This document shows positions 43,814-52,058 of a stretch of 64,000 nucleotides of DNA, one piece after another. Each line of letters starts with the position of its first letter. Position 1 is the first letter of the stretch. The translations under genes and the position numbers were made by a program. The DNA lies in the NCBI RefSeq assembly GCF_001886955.1, contig NZ_CP016804.1, positions 1,922,001 to 1,986,000 of the forward strand, written 5' to 3'. Below the pieces are notes generated by a model. The model was not told the origin of the DNA. It was given only the letters and a program-made list of their open reading frames with translations, and did no database searches. Source of the stretch: Halodesulfurarchaeum formicicum. GTDB lineage: Archaea; Halobacteriota; Halobacteria; Halobacteriales; Halobacteriaceae.

Positions 43814-44917
43814 ATGCCAACTGTCCTCAACGCGGTCGCAATCGGACTATTCCTCCTCTTTGTGGTAGCTGATTGGAGTTTTTCAATAGTTCTCGCTGTA
43901 CTCCTAGCGGCACTTTCCTACGCGATTGGGTTACAATCGGCACTTCTGATTTTTGTCGGGTTCGGGATTCTTACACTATTCCTCGAACCGGGGATAGCCC
44001 TACTTCTTCTCTCGATATTGCTTGCGATAGGCTCAGTTGTGGGACTGGAGACGGCTATCGTCCTCCTCCTGTTAATTTCGGGTCTCCTATTCCTCATTCT
44101 TACCCTTGCTCTATCTGATGGGCCGGGAATCAGAATTGGATTCAAAGATTCCCTGACAATTCTTTCTGTCGGGGTTTCATCTACGTTCTCCACGTTCGTG
44201 AACCGGATTGAGTTGTTTGGAACTCTACCATCTCCTCGACTCGGCTTCCAGTCCTTCTTTTCACTCTACCCCGGACTGACCTTCACGAGAGAATTGCGAG
44301 AGGAGTTTGTAGAGACCGCATCGGAATTTGTCAGAACTGGTGAGGTAGAAGTAGATAAATCCCCAGAAACGCTTGCGCGGGAGGTTCAACAGGCGTACAA
44401 TAATGCCGGACAATTCCTCTCTGACGGGGAAGGGAATCTTGCGCTCGTTCTTGCCCTAATTAGTATCCTTCCCGCTCTTCCGGAAGTGGTCTCTCCACCG
44501 GTCTGGATGCTTCCACCTGCTTGGGTGGGGGCAGCCGTATCGCTCGTCCTCCTCGTTGCAGTCGGATTACGACAGACCGCTTTAGATGTCGTGTTGTACC
44601 AAGAAGCGGTCGAAAGTGATGGAAAAGAGCGGTTGGCCGCTATGAGGGACTGGAATCGCTATATGTCAAATGGTGCCAAGATAGTGCAAACTTTGGCTAT
44701 GTTTAAAACGGTAGATGCTATCAGCCCGACGGCGTCACAGTACTATCTTGAATGGGTACTTGATAAATCTGTTACTGGGGGAGGGGTTGATGCCCTTGAT
44801 GTAATTGGGCAGTGGAAAGTACTCATGACATTTGTCATTGCTGACCGACAGAACATCACCCCGAAAGAGGCTAGTCAACAACTGCCATTTAGCATGGAAT
44901 TGGAGGAACTCAACTAA
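43814..44917 (+). CDS. multi-helix membrane protein, unknown
   Basis: A 367-aa protein. Residues 5-100 form about four or five hydrophobic helices packed head to tail with almost no loops. A soluble segment (105-205) contains 'ELREEFVETASEFVRTGEVEV'. A second pair of helices spans 207-252, and a cytosolic C-terminal domain of about 110 residues follows. No family is recognised. Its base composition matches the other cargo genes. It may be an effector or a surface-exclusion-type protein of the element; no direct evidence. Confidence 0.75.
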   Translation: MPTVLNAVAIGLFLLFVVADWSFSIVLAVLLAALSYAIGLQSALLIFVGFGILTLFLEPGIALLLLSILLAIGSVVGLETAIVLLLLISGLLFLILTLALSDGPGIRIGFKDSLTILSVGVSSTFSTFVNRIELFGTLPSPRLGFQSFFSLYPGLTFTRELREEFVETASEFVRTGEVEVDKSPETLAREVQQAYNNAGQFLSDGEGNLALVLALISILPALPEVVSPPVWMLPPAWVGAAVSLVLLVAVGLRQTALDVVLYQEAVESDGKERLAAMRDWNRYMSNGAKIVQTLAMFKTVDAISPTASQYYLEWVLDKSVTGGGVDALDVIGQWKVLMTFVIADRQNITPKEASQQLPFSMELEELN

Positions 44918-45067
44918 TCAATTGGTGTGGGAGTCATTTATTCGAACCACCACACGCGGTCGGGTGATTGCTCCCGCGGGTATCCTTTACTGATGCTACT
45001 CACCGGCAAAAAACGCCGAGAAACGGGTGGCCTTTCATGCTCTAATCGGCGACAAGTATATGTTAGA

Positions 45068-45100
45068 GCGGCGCAGTCTCCGAATTACAGTCTGCGCCGC
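45068..45100. terminator. hairpin between element cargo and tRNA-Thr
   Basis: GCGGCGCAG (45068-45076) and CTGCGCCGC (45092-45100) form a perfect 9-bp stem with a 15-base loop. It lies just past the 3' end of tRNA-Thr on the minus strand, so it may end or stabilise the tRNA transcript, or mark the element end. Confidence 0.45.
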
Positions 45101-45106
45101 AGGCGC

Positions 45107-45121
45107 AAGCCTAGGCCGGGA
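45107..45121 (-). repeat. proximal attachment site inside tRNA-Thr 3' end
   Basis: The 15-bp core AAGCCTAGGCCGGGA spans the discriminator base, the 3' acceptor strand and the start of the 3' T-stem strand of tRNA-Thr. An identical copy is at 40241-40255. Confidence 0.85.
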
Positions 45122-45179
45122 TTTGAACCCGGGCTCTCGTCCTTACCAAGGACGCGCTTTACCGCTAAGCTACCCAGGC
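45108..45179 (-). tRNA. tRNA-Thr (anticodon GGT)
   Basis: A 72-nt cloverleaf on the minus strand. The acceptor pairs GCCTGGG with CCTAGGC (one G-U), followed by discriminator U; CCA is not encoded. The anticodon stem is CGTCC/GGACG with loop TTGGTAA, giving anticodon GGU for ACC codons. The T-arm is CCGGG-TTCAAAT-CCCGG. No intron. It is the integration target of the element on its 3' side. Confidence 0.95.
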
Positions 45180-45202
45180 AGGCAGTCGATGAGAGGAACC
45201 CG

Positions 45203-45217
45203 ACCCCTGTTAGGGGT
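45203..45217. terminator. small hairpin downstream of the 45233-45892 gene
   Basis: ACCCCT-GTT-AGGGGT is a perfect 6-bp hairpin 15 bases after the stop of the minus-strand gene and before tRNA-Thr. It could separate the two transcripts. Confidence 0.4.
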
Positions 45218-45232
45218 TTCGATTACGCCCGA

Positions 45233-45892
45233 TCAGGGGTCCGTCGCGGAGGGGGTTCGCACCGGCTCCTCGCCGGTCGCCCGGCCCCCGACCCGGCGCA
45301 TGGCGTCCTCGATACCATCCGGAAGGCCCTCCGGAGCCGGCGGGAGTGGGGGCTCGCCGTGGTTCCGAGCCAACCCGACCACGTACTGGCGCAGCGAGAG
45401 CGGCGTCTCCCCGCCCGTGGCGGTCGCGCCGGCGATGACCGCGAGTTCGAAGACGTTGGCCTCGAGCGAGCGGGCGGTGGTCCCCCCGCTCCGGAGTTCG
45501 GTCTGCTCCTGGCCGAACTCCCGGACCGTCTCGACGGCCTTGTCTGCGGCTTCGGTGTGCGAGAGGAGTTGAAACCCCCGGGCGACGAGCACGTCGGCGG
45601 CCAGCACGTCGAGATCGTCCTCGACGTCGCCGGTGCCGGTCCAGGGCTCGTCGTGGACCAGGGCCCGGGTGAGCCGAAGGCCGTCGTAAATGAGTTGGAC
45701 GCCGGCAGCGCGGTTGGAAACGACTGGCTCCTCCGCGTCGCCGGCGGCCACCGAGGCACTGAGAAGGGCGAGCACGCCGGGAATCATGGACGTCCCGAGA
45801 ATATGGGCGTCCATCGTCTCTCTGAGCCGATCGGGAGTGATCTCCCTGATCGCCTCCGTCACCGCGATGCGCGCCTGCGCGACCTCGTCCAT
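45233..45892 (-). CDS. conserved haloarchaeal helical protein (possibly DUF7114)
   Basis: A 219-aa, largely alpha-helical protein starting 'MDEVAQARIAVTEAIREITP' and containing 'AAGVQLIYDGLRLTRALVHDEPW' and 'DDLDVLAADVLVARGFQLLSHTEA'. The pattern resembles polyprenyl-synthetase-like folds (a single DDLD-like acid motif), but the second aspartate-rich motif is missing, so prenyltransferase activity is doubtful. I believe it corresponds to a haloarchaeal DUF7114-type family; this is from memory. The ATG at 45892 is preferred to one 18 codons upstream. Confidence 0.65.
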   Translation of the reverse strand: MDEVAQARIAVTEAIREITPDRLRETMDAHILGTSMIPGVLALLSASVAAGDAEEPVVSNRAAGVQLIYDGLRLTRALVHDEPWTGTGDVEDDLDVLAADVLVARGFQLLSHTEAADKAVETVREFGQEQTELRSGGTTARSLEANVFELAVIAGATATGGETPLSLRQYVVGLARNHGEPPLPPAPEGLPDGIEDAMRRVGGRATGEEPVRTPSATDP

Positions 45893-45987
45893 CGTACCCG
45901 ATTTATGGTGGGGAGCGGCAAAGACCTTTGGAAAGGACCAAACCACACCCCCGAACTCGTGCCCCCAAAGCGTCGATCCCAGTGCGG

Positions 45988-46806
45988 TCAGTCGTGTGGA
46001 GCCGGCGTTGCCGGAGGCGTCCGTTTGTGTTCGGTCCGCTTTACCATCGTGTCCACACGGTCGACCAGCTCGCGATCCACGTCCAGCATCCGAGCCGTCG
46101 CCCCGGCCGAGAGTCGACCGTCGATATGCAGGGCGAGAATCGCGTCCAGGACCTCGTACTCGATCCCCAGCTCGTCCTCGTCGGTCTGCCCGGTCCAGAG
46201 CCCTGCGGTCGGCGTTTTGGTCACCAGGTCCTCATCGACGCCGAGGTGGCGGGCGACCTGTCGAACCTGCTGTTTGTAGAGCCGCCCGATCGGGTTGCAG
46301 TCCACGGCCCCGTCGCCGTACTTGGTGAAGTAGCCCACCAGAATCTCGGTTCGGTTCCCGGTTCCGACAACCAGCCCGTTCTCGTGGTTCGCGAGGAGGT
46401 AGTTGAGAACCGCCCGGACCCGCGCCCGGGCGTTGCCGATCGCGAACTGATCGATCTCGGTCTCGGGAAACGCGCCGACGAGTTTGTCGACGAAGGGCTC
46501 GATCTCGATGACATCGTACTCGATTCCCAGATCGAGGGCGACCCGCTCGGCGTCGCTCATGTTGTCCGCCTGGCTCACTCGCCCGGGCATCACCAGCCCG
46601 TGGACCGCCTCCGGGCCGAGCGCGTCGACCAGCAGGTGGGCGGTCGTGGTGCTATCGATGCCGCCGGAGAGGCCGAGAATCGCCCGGTCGGCCCCGGCCT
46701 GGCTCATCGTCTCCTGGATGAACGACTCGATCGAGTCGACGACCGGGTCGAGTTCGTCCGGCTCGAATCGCAGATCGAGGGGGTCCAGCTCGTCCGGCCC
46801 TGTCAT
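45988..46806 (-). CDS. nadE: NH3-dependent NAD+ synthetase
   Basis: A 272-aa enzyme that amidates deamido-NAD. The PP-loop motif 'LGLSGGIDSTTTAHLL' is clear, followed by 'LVMPGRVSQADNMSDA', 'NARARVRAVLNYLLAN', 'VGTGNRTEILVGYFTKYGDGAVDCNPIG' (key GTGNRTE and GDGAVD) and 'KTPTAGLWTGQTDEDELG'. No glutaminase domain is present, so free ammonia is the donor. The ATG at 46806 is preferred; another lies eight codons upstream. Confidence 0.95.
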   Translation of the reverse strand: MTGPDELDPLDLRFEPDELDPVVDSIESFIQETMSQAGADRAILGLSGGIDSTTTAHLLVDALGPEAVHGLVMPGRVSQADNMSDAERVALDLGIEYDVIEIEPFVDKLVGAFPETEIDQFAIGNARARVRAVLNYLLANHENGLVVGTGNRTEILVGYFTKYGDGAVDCNPIGRLYKQQVRQVARHLGVDEDLVTKTPTAGLWTGQTDEDELGIEYEVLDAILALHIDGRLSAGATARMLDVDRELVDRVDTMVKRTEHKRTPPATPAPHD

Positions 46807-46890
46807 GTTCGGGTGTGGGTCGCCCAGCATAATAGGGGTCCCGACCGCAAGCGCTACGTTTTAGTGCGTTCCTCGGAAAGTCAGGTTCGA

Positions 46891-46961
46891 GCGCCGGTGG
46901 TCTAGTGGTAGGACATGAGCTTCCCAAGCTCATAGCCCGGGTTCAATTCCCGGCCGGCGCA
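46891..46961 (+). tRNA. tRNA-Gly (anticodon CCC)
   Basis: A 71-nt cloverleaf. The acceptor pairs GCGCCGG with CCGGCGC, and A is the discriminator. The anticodon stem TGAGC/GCTCA carries loop TTCCCAA, giving anticodon CCC for GGG codons. The T-arm is CCGGG-TTCAATT-CCCGG. CCA is not encoded. No intron. Confidence 0.95.
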
Positions 46962-46964
46962 TAG

Positions 46965-46991
46965 CGAGGGACGAACGTAGTGAGTCCCTCG
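46965..46991. terminator. hairpin just after tRNA-Gly
   Basis: CGAGGGAC (46965-46972) and GTCCCTCG (46984-46991) form an 8-bp stem with an 11-base loop, starting four bases after the tRNA. Probably a processing or termination structure. Confidence 0.45.
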
Positions 46992-47019
46992 AAGGCGAGC
47001 GGTGGAACCGCGAGCCACT

Positions 47020-47067
47020 CCCACTTTTTCCGAGGGGTTGCTGCGCAGCCCCTCGCAAAAACGTGGG
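47020..47067. repeat. long imperfect hairpin downstream of tRNA-Gly
   Basis: CCCAC-TTTTT-C-CGAGGGG pairs with CCCCTCG-C-AAAAA-C-GTGGG: 17 base pairs, one mismatch, one bulge, around the self-complementary GCTGCGCAGC. A second palindrome, CCGCTAGCGG (47076-47085), follows. The 240-bp interval up to 47204 has no gene. It could encode a structured small RNA or be the remnant of a small mobile element. Confidence 0.5.
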
Positions 47068-47203
47068 GAAAAAGACCGCTAGCGGCTGTTGAATTAGGCG
47101 GATTCCGCTCCGGGAACTGACGGAGAGACGACGAAGGCAGTGTAGGTGACAATTACACAACCCGAAGGAAAACCTTCATTCGGTCACCACGGGACCTCCA
47201 GAC

Positions 47204-47917
47204 ATGCTCGATTCCGGGCCGTTCACCGTCAACCTCGCGACGATCGGCGTCGACGACAGCCAGTTCAAGACGGTCACAGACACCCTGGGCAAAGCGGCGT
47301 TCGGCGCGGACGGGGCCACGGGCTTCGAGATCGAGGGCGTCGAATCCGACCGGGTCACAGCCCGACTGCTGCGATCCCGGCCCGTCGAGATTCAGTCCTA
47401 CGACACCGACGCGGGAGCGTTGGTCGAGGAGGAAGTCCAGACCGTCGAGTCGATTCCCTTCAGGCTGGACTTCGACCGACAGCGCCTCGAAGTGTTCTCG
47501 AACGGCCGCGACACCAGGGCGGTCGCGTCGGCAATCCAGCAACAGATCGACCTCGGGCAAGCTCCGGTTCAATTGGAGTTGGACCTGGCGGGCGTCTACG
47601 AAGCCGCCACCGAAATCGACTGGGACGTCTCGGTCGGCTCACTCCAGGTTCGCAATCTGGCGATCGACGAGCAGGCCACGGGCAGCTATCGAATGGCGAT
47701 CCCCGAGGACTCCCAGGCCGATTCGTACATCGCCGACTACGCGGGGGACATCTCCTATCTTGGAACGACCTTCGAGCGCGCTGGGTCGGCAGTCTCGGTG
47801 GGGTTCTACGAGAGCGGCTCGATCCGGTTTTTCAGCGCCAGCGACGCGAACGCGGAACTCTGGGAGACGATCGGCACTGAGATACAGGCCCACGGGGCGA
47901 CAGTCGAGAAGCCTTGA
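47204..47917 (+). CDS. conserved protein of unknown function
   Basis: A 237-aa acidic, beta-rich protein starting 'MLDSGPFTVNLATIGVDDSQF'. No signal peptide or membrane helix. The C-terminal region ('GDISYLGTTFERAGSAVSVGFY' and 'GSIRFFSASDANAELW') suggests a sheet-based fold. No known domain is recognised. Composition is normal for the host. Its TGA abuts the stop of the convergent SUI1 gene within TGATCA. Confidence 0.7.
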   Translation: MLDSGPFTVNLATIGVDDSQFKTVTDTLGKAAFGADGATGFEIEGVESDRVTARLLRSRPVEIQSYDTDAGALVEEEVQTVESIPFRLDFDRQRLEVFSNGRDTRAVASAIQQQIDLGQAPVQLELDLAGVYEAATEIDWDVSVGSLQVRNLAIDEQATGSYRMAIPEDSQADSYIADYAGDISYLGTTFERAGSAVSVGFYESGSIRFFSASDANAELWETIGTEIQAHGATVEKP

Positions 47918-48223
47918 TCAGCGGTCGATCGACCCGACGCTGAATCCCTCCTCTTCGAGGATCGATTCGATCCGGTTCAGATGATTGCCCTGGAGTTCGA
48001 TGGCCCCGTCCTTGACGGTCCCTCCGCAGGCGAGCTTGGACTTGAGTGTACTCGAAAGCGAGGAGACATCCACGTCGTTCTCGTCGAATCCCTCGATGAC
48101 TGTCATCTCCTTGCCGTACTGCCGGGTCTCGATGTGCACGGACAGTTCCTGGGACTCTTTTGCCACGTCCTCACAGACACAGAGCTCTTCGGGGAGCCCG
48201 CACGTCGGGCAGACCTCCGCCAT
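47918..48223 (-). CDS. SUI1/YciH-type translation initiation factor
   Basis: A 101-aa eIF1/SUI1-family protein with an N-terminal four-cysteine segment '[17 protein letters not shown]', then the SUI1 core '[23 protein letters not shown]', '[22 protein letters not shown]'. Archaeal members assist start-codon selection on the small subunit. Length and motif order match the family. Confidence 0.95.
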   Translation of the reverse strand: MAEVCPTCGLPEELCVCEDVAKESQELSVHIETRQYGKEMTVIEGFDENDVDVSSLSSTLKSKLACGGTVKDGAIELQGNHLNRIESILEEEGFSVGSIDR

Positions 48224-48282
48224 ACTGTTTGTGTTCCCGAGCCACGGTAATAAACTATGCCCAGGCGCACGAAAATTCGATT

Positions 48283-49866
48283 TTACCCATCGAAGTACGC
48301 GCTGATGAGTTTGCGCTCGGCGGCCCGGAGATGCTGGTGGAACGTCGAGGGGTGAATGTCCATCGCCGCGGCCAGGGACTCACCCTCGACGGCCCGCGGC
48401 CACTCGAAGAAGCCACTGACATACGCCTTCTGCAGGGCTTCGAGTTGCCGACCAGTGAGATCGTCGGTCACATGCTCACGAAAGCTCTCCGCTGATTGCT
48501 CGCGGTCCGCGACCTCGTGGAAGGCCAGCAGTTCGACCCCCTCATAGCCGTCCCGGAAGCGCCCGACGACGGTGTTACCCATGTGCTCGGAGGCGGCCGC
48601 GAAGGTGAGCCGGACACTCGACGGAGTCGCCGAGAGGTCTTCGAGTCGAACGGCGTCCTGGACGATCGAGCGGGCAAACGGCCCCGGGGGAACGGTCCAC
48701 TCCAGGACAGTCCCCGATTCGCTCCCGGCGACCAGTTTCAGATCGCCGGTTCGCTTGACCTGCTCGGCGACCGATGAGGAGGGGACGTCCGAGACAGTGA
48801 GCAAGAGCGTCGGCTGGCCGTCCGAGATGGTGGCCTGGCCGTCGGCGGTCACCTCACCCGAGAGCGAGTCGGCGAGTTCGACCAGCGGCATGGCCGGATC
48901 GGCGACCTCCAGTCTGACCTCGATGACCGACTCCCCGGCGGAGAGACTCACCCGTTCGAGCGCGTTGATCGCGGCCCCGGCGGACTGACCGATGGCCTCC
49001 AGGACGACGGTCTCCCGCTCGTCGAACACGTCCGCCTCGGCCGTCGCGACCGCGAGCAGGCCGTAGACGCTGTCACGGTAGCGGAGCGGCACGAGCGCGG
49101 TGGCGGCGGGGGGCTCCATCCCGGCGAACAAACCCGTCGAGTCCGTGAGCACTTCGACGGTTCCGGAGTCGATCGCGGCGGCGAGTCCGGTGACATCCTC
49201 GGCCCCGAGTGGCTCCGTAGGACGATTATCACCCGCGACGGGGCGCAACAGCCCAGTCGAGGGGTTGTAGCGGCCGACCCAGGCCGCGGTGAGATCCGGC
49301 ACGGTCGCGAAACGCTCGGCGATCGAGGCTTCCAGGTCATCCCTGGTGTCCGAGTCGACGATCGTCTCGGCGATGTCCGGCACCAGCGAGGTGACCCGGG
49401 AGAGCACGTGATCCAGCGTCTGCCGTTCGGCCGCGAGCGCGAGTTCGGCCTCCTTGCGGTCGGTGACGTCGGCCTGATAACCCACGTAATACGCCACGTC
49501 GCCGCTCTCGTCGTAAATCGGGGCGATCTCGACGCGGTTCCAGAACAGTTCGCCGTCCTTCCGGTAGTTCTTGAGTTCGACGGCAACCTGTTTCTGTTCG
49601 GTCACCGCCTCGGCCATCTTCGCCACCCGGTCCATGTCCGTCTCCGGGCCCTGCAGGAATCGGCAGTTCGTGCCCAGGATCTCCGGGCGCTCGTAGCCGG
49701 TGGTCTCGGTAAACTGGTCGTTGACGTAGATGAGCGGGTTGTCCGGGAGCGACGGATCGGAGATCGAGATACCGACCGGCGCGGCGTCCATGGCGTCCTC
49801 CTTGAGGTGCAGTTCCTCCTCGACGGAGAGCTCCGCGATGCGTTCGTCCGCAGGCGTCTCCCCCAT
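48283..49866 (-). CDS. LOV-GAF-Bat-type HTH regulator (putative blue-light sensor)
   Basis: A 527-aa cytosolic regulator. The N-terminal PAS domain is a LOV domain: '[13 protein letters not shown]' has the photoactive Cys (residue 68) and flavin-binding residues, with '[18 protein letters not shown]' and the strand '[16 protein letters not shown]' further on. A GAF domain covers about 155-315, then a Bat/HTH-associated region, and the C-terminal HTH_10 domain '[22 protein letters not shown]'. The family includes bacterio-opsin activator Bat. The ATG at 49866 follows the conserved start. Target genes are not evident; no opsin gene lies here. Confidence 0.93.
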   Translation of the reverse strand: MGETPADERIAELSVEEELHLKEDAMDAAPVGISISDPSLPDNPLIYVNDQFTETTGYERPEILGTNCRFLQGPETDMDRVAKMAEAVTEQKQVAVELKNYRKDGELFWNRVEIAPIYDESGDVAYYVGYQADVTDRKEAELALAAERQTLDHVLSRVTSLVPDIAETIVDSDTRDDLEASIAERFATVPDLTAAWVGRYNPSTGLLRPVAGDNRPTEPLGAEDVTGLAAAIDSGTVEVLTDSTGLFAGMEPPAATALVPLRYRDSVYGLLAVATAEADVFDERETVVLEAIGQSAGAAINALERVSLSAGESVIEVRLEVADPAMPLVELADSLSGEVTADGQATISDGQPTLLLTVSDVPSSSVAEQVKRTGDLKLVAGSESGTVLEWTVPPGPFARSIVQDAVRLEDLSATPSSVRLTFAAASEHMGNTVVGRFRDGYEGVELLAFHEVADREQSAESFREHVTDDLTGRQLEALQKAYVSGFFEWPRAVEGESLAAAMDIHPSTFHQHLRAAERKLISAYFDG

Positions 49867-50024
49867 GTTAGCCCTCCCGACCGCCCACAGGGGACGGCCA
49901 CCGAGTGCCAGCTGCACGGCGCGTTGCGGTCCCTGGTCCCAGCATGCACGGGGCCCTACAGGCGGCACCGAAATAAACACCCGGAGGCGACATCGTTTTC
50001 CCGACTGCCATGGAATTCCCTGGC

Positions 50025-50204
50025 ATGGGCGTCGAGTACGTTCAGTGTCCGTCCTGTGAAAGCGAGATCAGGGTCGGCGTGCCACGGGAGAGTGAGGTCC
50101 TCGAGGTGAGCCAGGACGGGAAGCCGACCACGACGGTGGACTCGAAAACGCGGTTGCTGACCTGTCCGGACGGCCACGACGTCTGGGTCCGATTCTCGAT
50201 CTGA
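50025..50204 (+). CDS. small zinc-ribbon-like protein
   Basis: A 59-aa protein (64 aa if the ATG at 50010 is used) starting 'MGVEYVQCPSCESEIRVGV' and carrying a second Cys/His pair in 'LTCPDGHDVWVRFSI'. The CxxC and CxxxH pairs probably bind one zinc. Its stop TGA abuts that of the convergent S2P gene in TGATCA. Function unknown. Confidence 0.7.
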   Translation: MGVEYVQCPSCESEIRVGVPRESEVLEVSQDGKPTTTVDSKTRLLTCPDGHDVWVRFSI

Positions 50205-51974
50205 TCAGCCACCGAGTAGCTGTGGCCCGAACAGCATCAAGAGGAGGGCAAGCAACATCGTCAGACCGACCGACGTGGTGATCGCCCGGACTGCGATCTG
50301 GCGGTCCCCGATCGGGAGCCTGGAGACCACCGCCTCGGCCATCATGCGCAAGAGGTGCCCGCCGTCCAGCGGGAAGGCCGGAATGCAGTTGAAAAAGCCG
50401 AGGTTGAGGTTGATCCAGCCCGTCCAGAAGAGGACGTTCGCGAGGACGAACACGCCACCCCCCAGCGGCGCGAGCGGGCCCTCGACGGTGAAAAAGCCCA
50501 GGTTCCACCCGACGAACCCGGCGAAGTTGTACTCCAAGCCAGTCAGGCCCACGCTCCCGATCAGCGGGAGCAGCAGGCTCACGCCGATCCCCCGGAGGAA
50601 GCCCACGATGCCCGGCCCCGTGGCCTCACCACCGGCCATATCGAGGTAGGTCTGGGCGGGATAGAGTGTCGTCCCGAAGTCCGAGACGACGAGGCCGCTG
50701 ATCCCCCGGTAGACCTGCACGCCGAGGTAACTCGTGCCGTCTTGGGCGCCCAGTTCCACCTCGTTCGTCTCGGCCGCCCCGTCCTGGTAGGTCGTGACCG
50801 AGACGGTCTCGCCGGCGTCAAAGTCGTCCAGCACGGCGTTCAACTGTGTCTGAGAGGCGACCCGTTGCCCGCCGATCTCAGTGACGACGATAGGGGTCTC
50901 CGTCGGTAGCCCATCCGTCGCCGCCGGCCCATCCGGGACGACGGTGACAAGCGCCCCTGCTGGTCCCGTCACGCGGTCGCCCCCGGCCGTATCCAGTGTC
51001 ACAACCGTCTCGTTCGCCACCGCAGCCCGGAGGGCAGCTTCGGTCTGGACTGCGGTCCCGTTCACCGCCGTGATGGTCGTGTTGGTTCCAAGCGACGCGA
51101 ACGGCGAGTCATCCGCGACGCCAGTGACCAGTACCGATCGCCGGACGCTGGTCTCGGTTCCGTCACCGAGGGTTAGCGTCACCCGGTCGGCACCCGAGGC
51201 GACCAGCGTCTCCTCGAGGTCGGAATTCTGTTCGATGGGTTGCTCGCCGACCGCGACGATCCGGTCGCCGGCGTCGACACCCGCCTGGGCGGCCGGCGAA
51301 CCCGGGAACACCCCACCGACCGCCGCGCCCGGTGCGACACCGATCGAGCCCACGACCGGCCCGAAGAGGATGGCGAAGGCGATCGCGGTCAGCAGGAAGT
51401 TGTTCGTCACGCCGGCCGCGAACATCCGGGCCTGGCTCCCTCGATCGGCGGCCTCGACACTCTCCTCCTCGGGTTCCACGAAGGCCCCAATCGGGAGGAT
51501 GGCGAGCAGCACCACGCCCATGGACTCGACGTCGATGCCCTCGACCCGTGAGAGGATGCCGTGCCCGCCCTCGTGGACCAGCATGCCGATGAAGAGGCCA
51601 AAGAGGATCTCCGGGGCCACCGCGAGCGGGAGGAAGTCGTTCACCCCTGGGATGACCAGGAAGTTCTGTGGCTGGTTGACCGCGGTTGGCTGTGGCGGGT
51701 TCCGAAGGACCTGGACCGCGTTCGCGAGCAACAGCAGGAAGGACCCGACGAGGATCACCAGTGCGAACCCGAGCCCCATGTTCGCCCAGACTCGCCAGAG
51801 CCGTCGGGGACCCGCCAGGCGGTCGAGCAGGTCACGGCCCCGTTTCGTGTGGACAGTCAGTATCGGACCTGTCACGCCGATAAACTCCGGGAACCAGTCT
51901 CGGGAACGAAGCAGAGAGAGCGCCAGCCAGTAGGCCAGCAGGCCGCCGAGGACCCAGGACCAGGGATTCATCAT
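50205..51974 (-). CDS. site-2 protease family (M50) with PDZ domains
   Basis: A 589-aa intramembrane metalloprotease. The zinc motif HEGGH lies in 'GMLVHEGGHGILSRVEGI', and the third-ligand region is 'NCIPAFPLDGGHLLRMM'. Between them are PDZ-like domains ('PGSPAAQAGVDAGDRIVAVGEQP' and 'PDGPAATDGLPTETPIVVTEIGG', given by their GSPAAQAG and GPAATDG cores). Such enzymes cut membrane-bound regulators or signal-peptide remnants. Several transmembrane helices flank the catalytic core. The ATG at 51974 is followed by a second ATG one codon later. Confidence 0.94.
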   Translation of the reverse strand: MMNPWSWVLGGLLAYWLALSLLRSRDWFPEFIGVTGPILTVHTKRGRDLLDRLAGPRRLWRVWANMGLGFALVILVGSFLLLLANAVQVLRNPPQPTAVNQPQNFLVIPGVNDFLPLAVAPEILFGLFIGMLVHEGGHGILSRVEGIDVESMGVVLLAILPIGAFVEPEEESVEAADRGSQARMFAAGVTNNFLLTAIAFAILFGPVVGSIGVAPGAAVGGVFPGSPAAQAGVDAGDRIVAVGEQPIEQNSDLEETLVASGADRVTLTLGDGTETSVRRSVLVTGVADDSPFASLGTNTTITAVNGTAVQTEAALRAAVANETVVTLDTAGGDRVTGPAGALVTVVPDGPAATDGLPTETPIVVTEIGGQRVASQTQLNAVLDDFDAGETVSVTTYQDGAAETNEVELGAQDGTSYLGVQVYRGISGLVVSDFGTTLYPAQTYLDMAGGEATGPGIVGFLRGIGVSLLLPLIGSVGLTGLEYNFAGFVGWNLGFFTVEGPLAPLGGGVFVLANVLFWTGWINLNLGFFNCIPAFPLDGGHLLRMMAEAVVSRLPIGDRQIAVRAITTSVGLTMLLALLLMLFGPQLLGG

Positions 51975-52058
51975 CGGGAGAGCCGTCCCGAAACGGGTTA
52001 GGCGTTCGGGTTGGGTGCCCACGCGAGATATTTGGGGCCGGGGTGAGAATCGACACGC

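Larger units (their letters stand above)
40241..45121. mobile_element. integrative element in tRNA-Thr(GGT)
   Basis: A 4.9 kb segment bounded by a 15-bp direct repeat (AAGCCTAGGCCGGGA at 40241-40255 and 45107-45121). The right copy is the 3' end of an intact tRNA-Thr gene; the left copy is a partial, slightly diverged duplicate of the same tRNA end. A tyrosine-recombinase gene sits next to the left repeat. Most of the interior (41.3-44.9 kb) is visibly AT-rich against a high-GC host. Cargo: two-gene operon on the minus strand, a frameshifted small gene and a membrane protein gene. The integrase carries a stop at its catalytic tyrosine. Confidence 0.85.

Noticed and set aside
43264-43830. 188-codon minus-strand frame in the element
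   Set aside because: His/Arg/Ser-rich translation without domain-like segments; it covers the better-supported broken gene on the plus strand.
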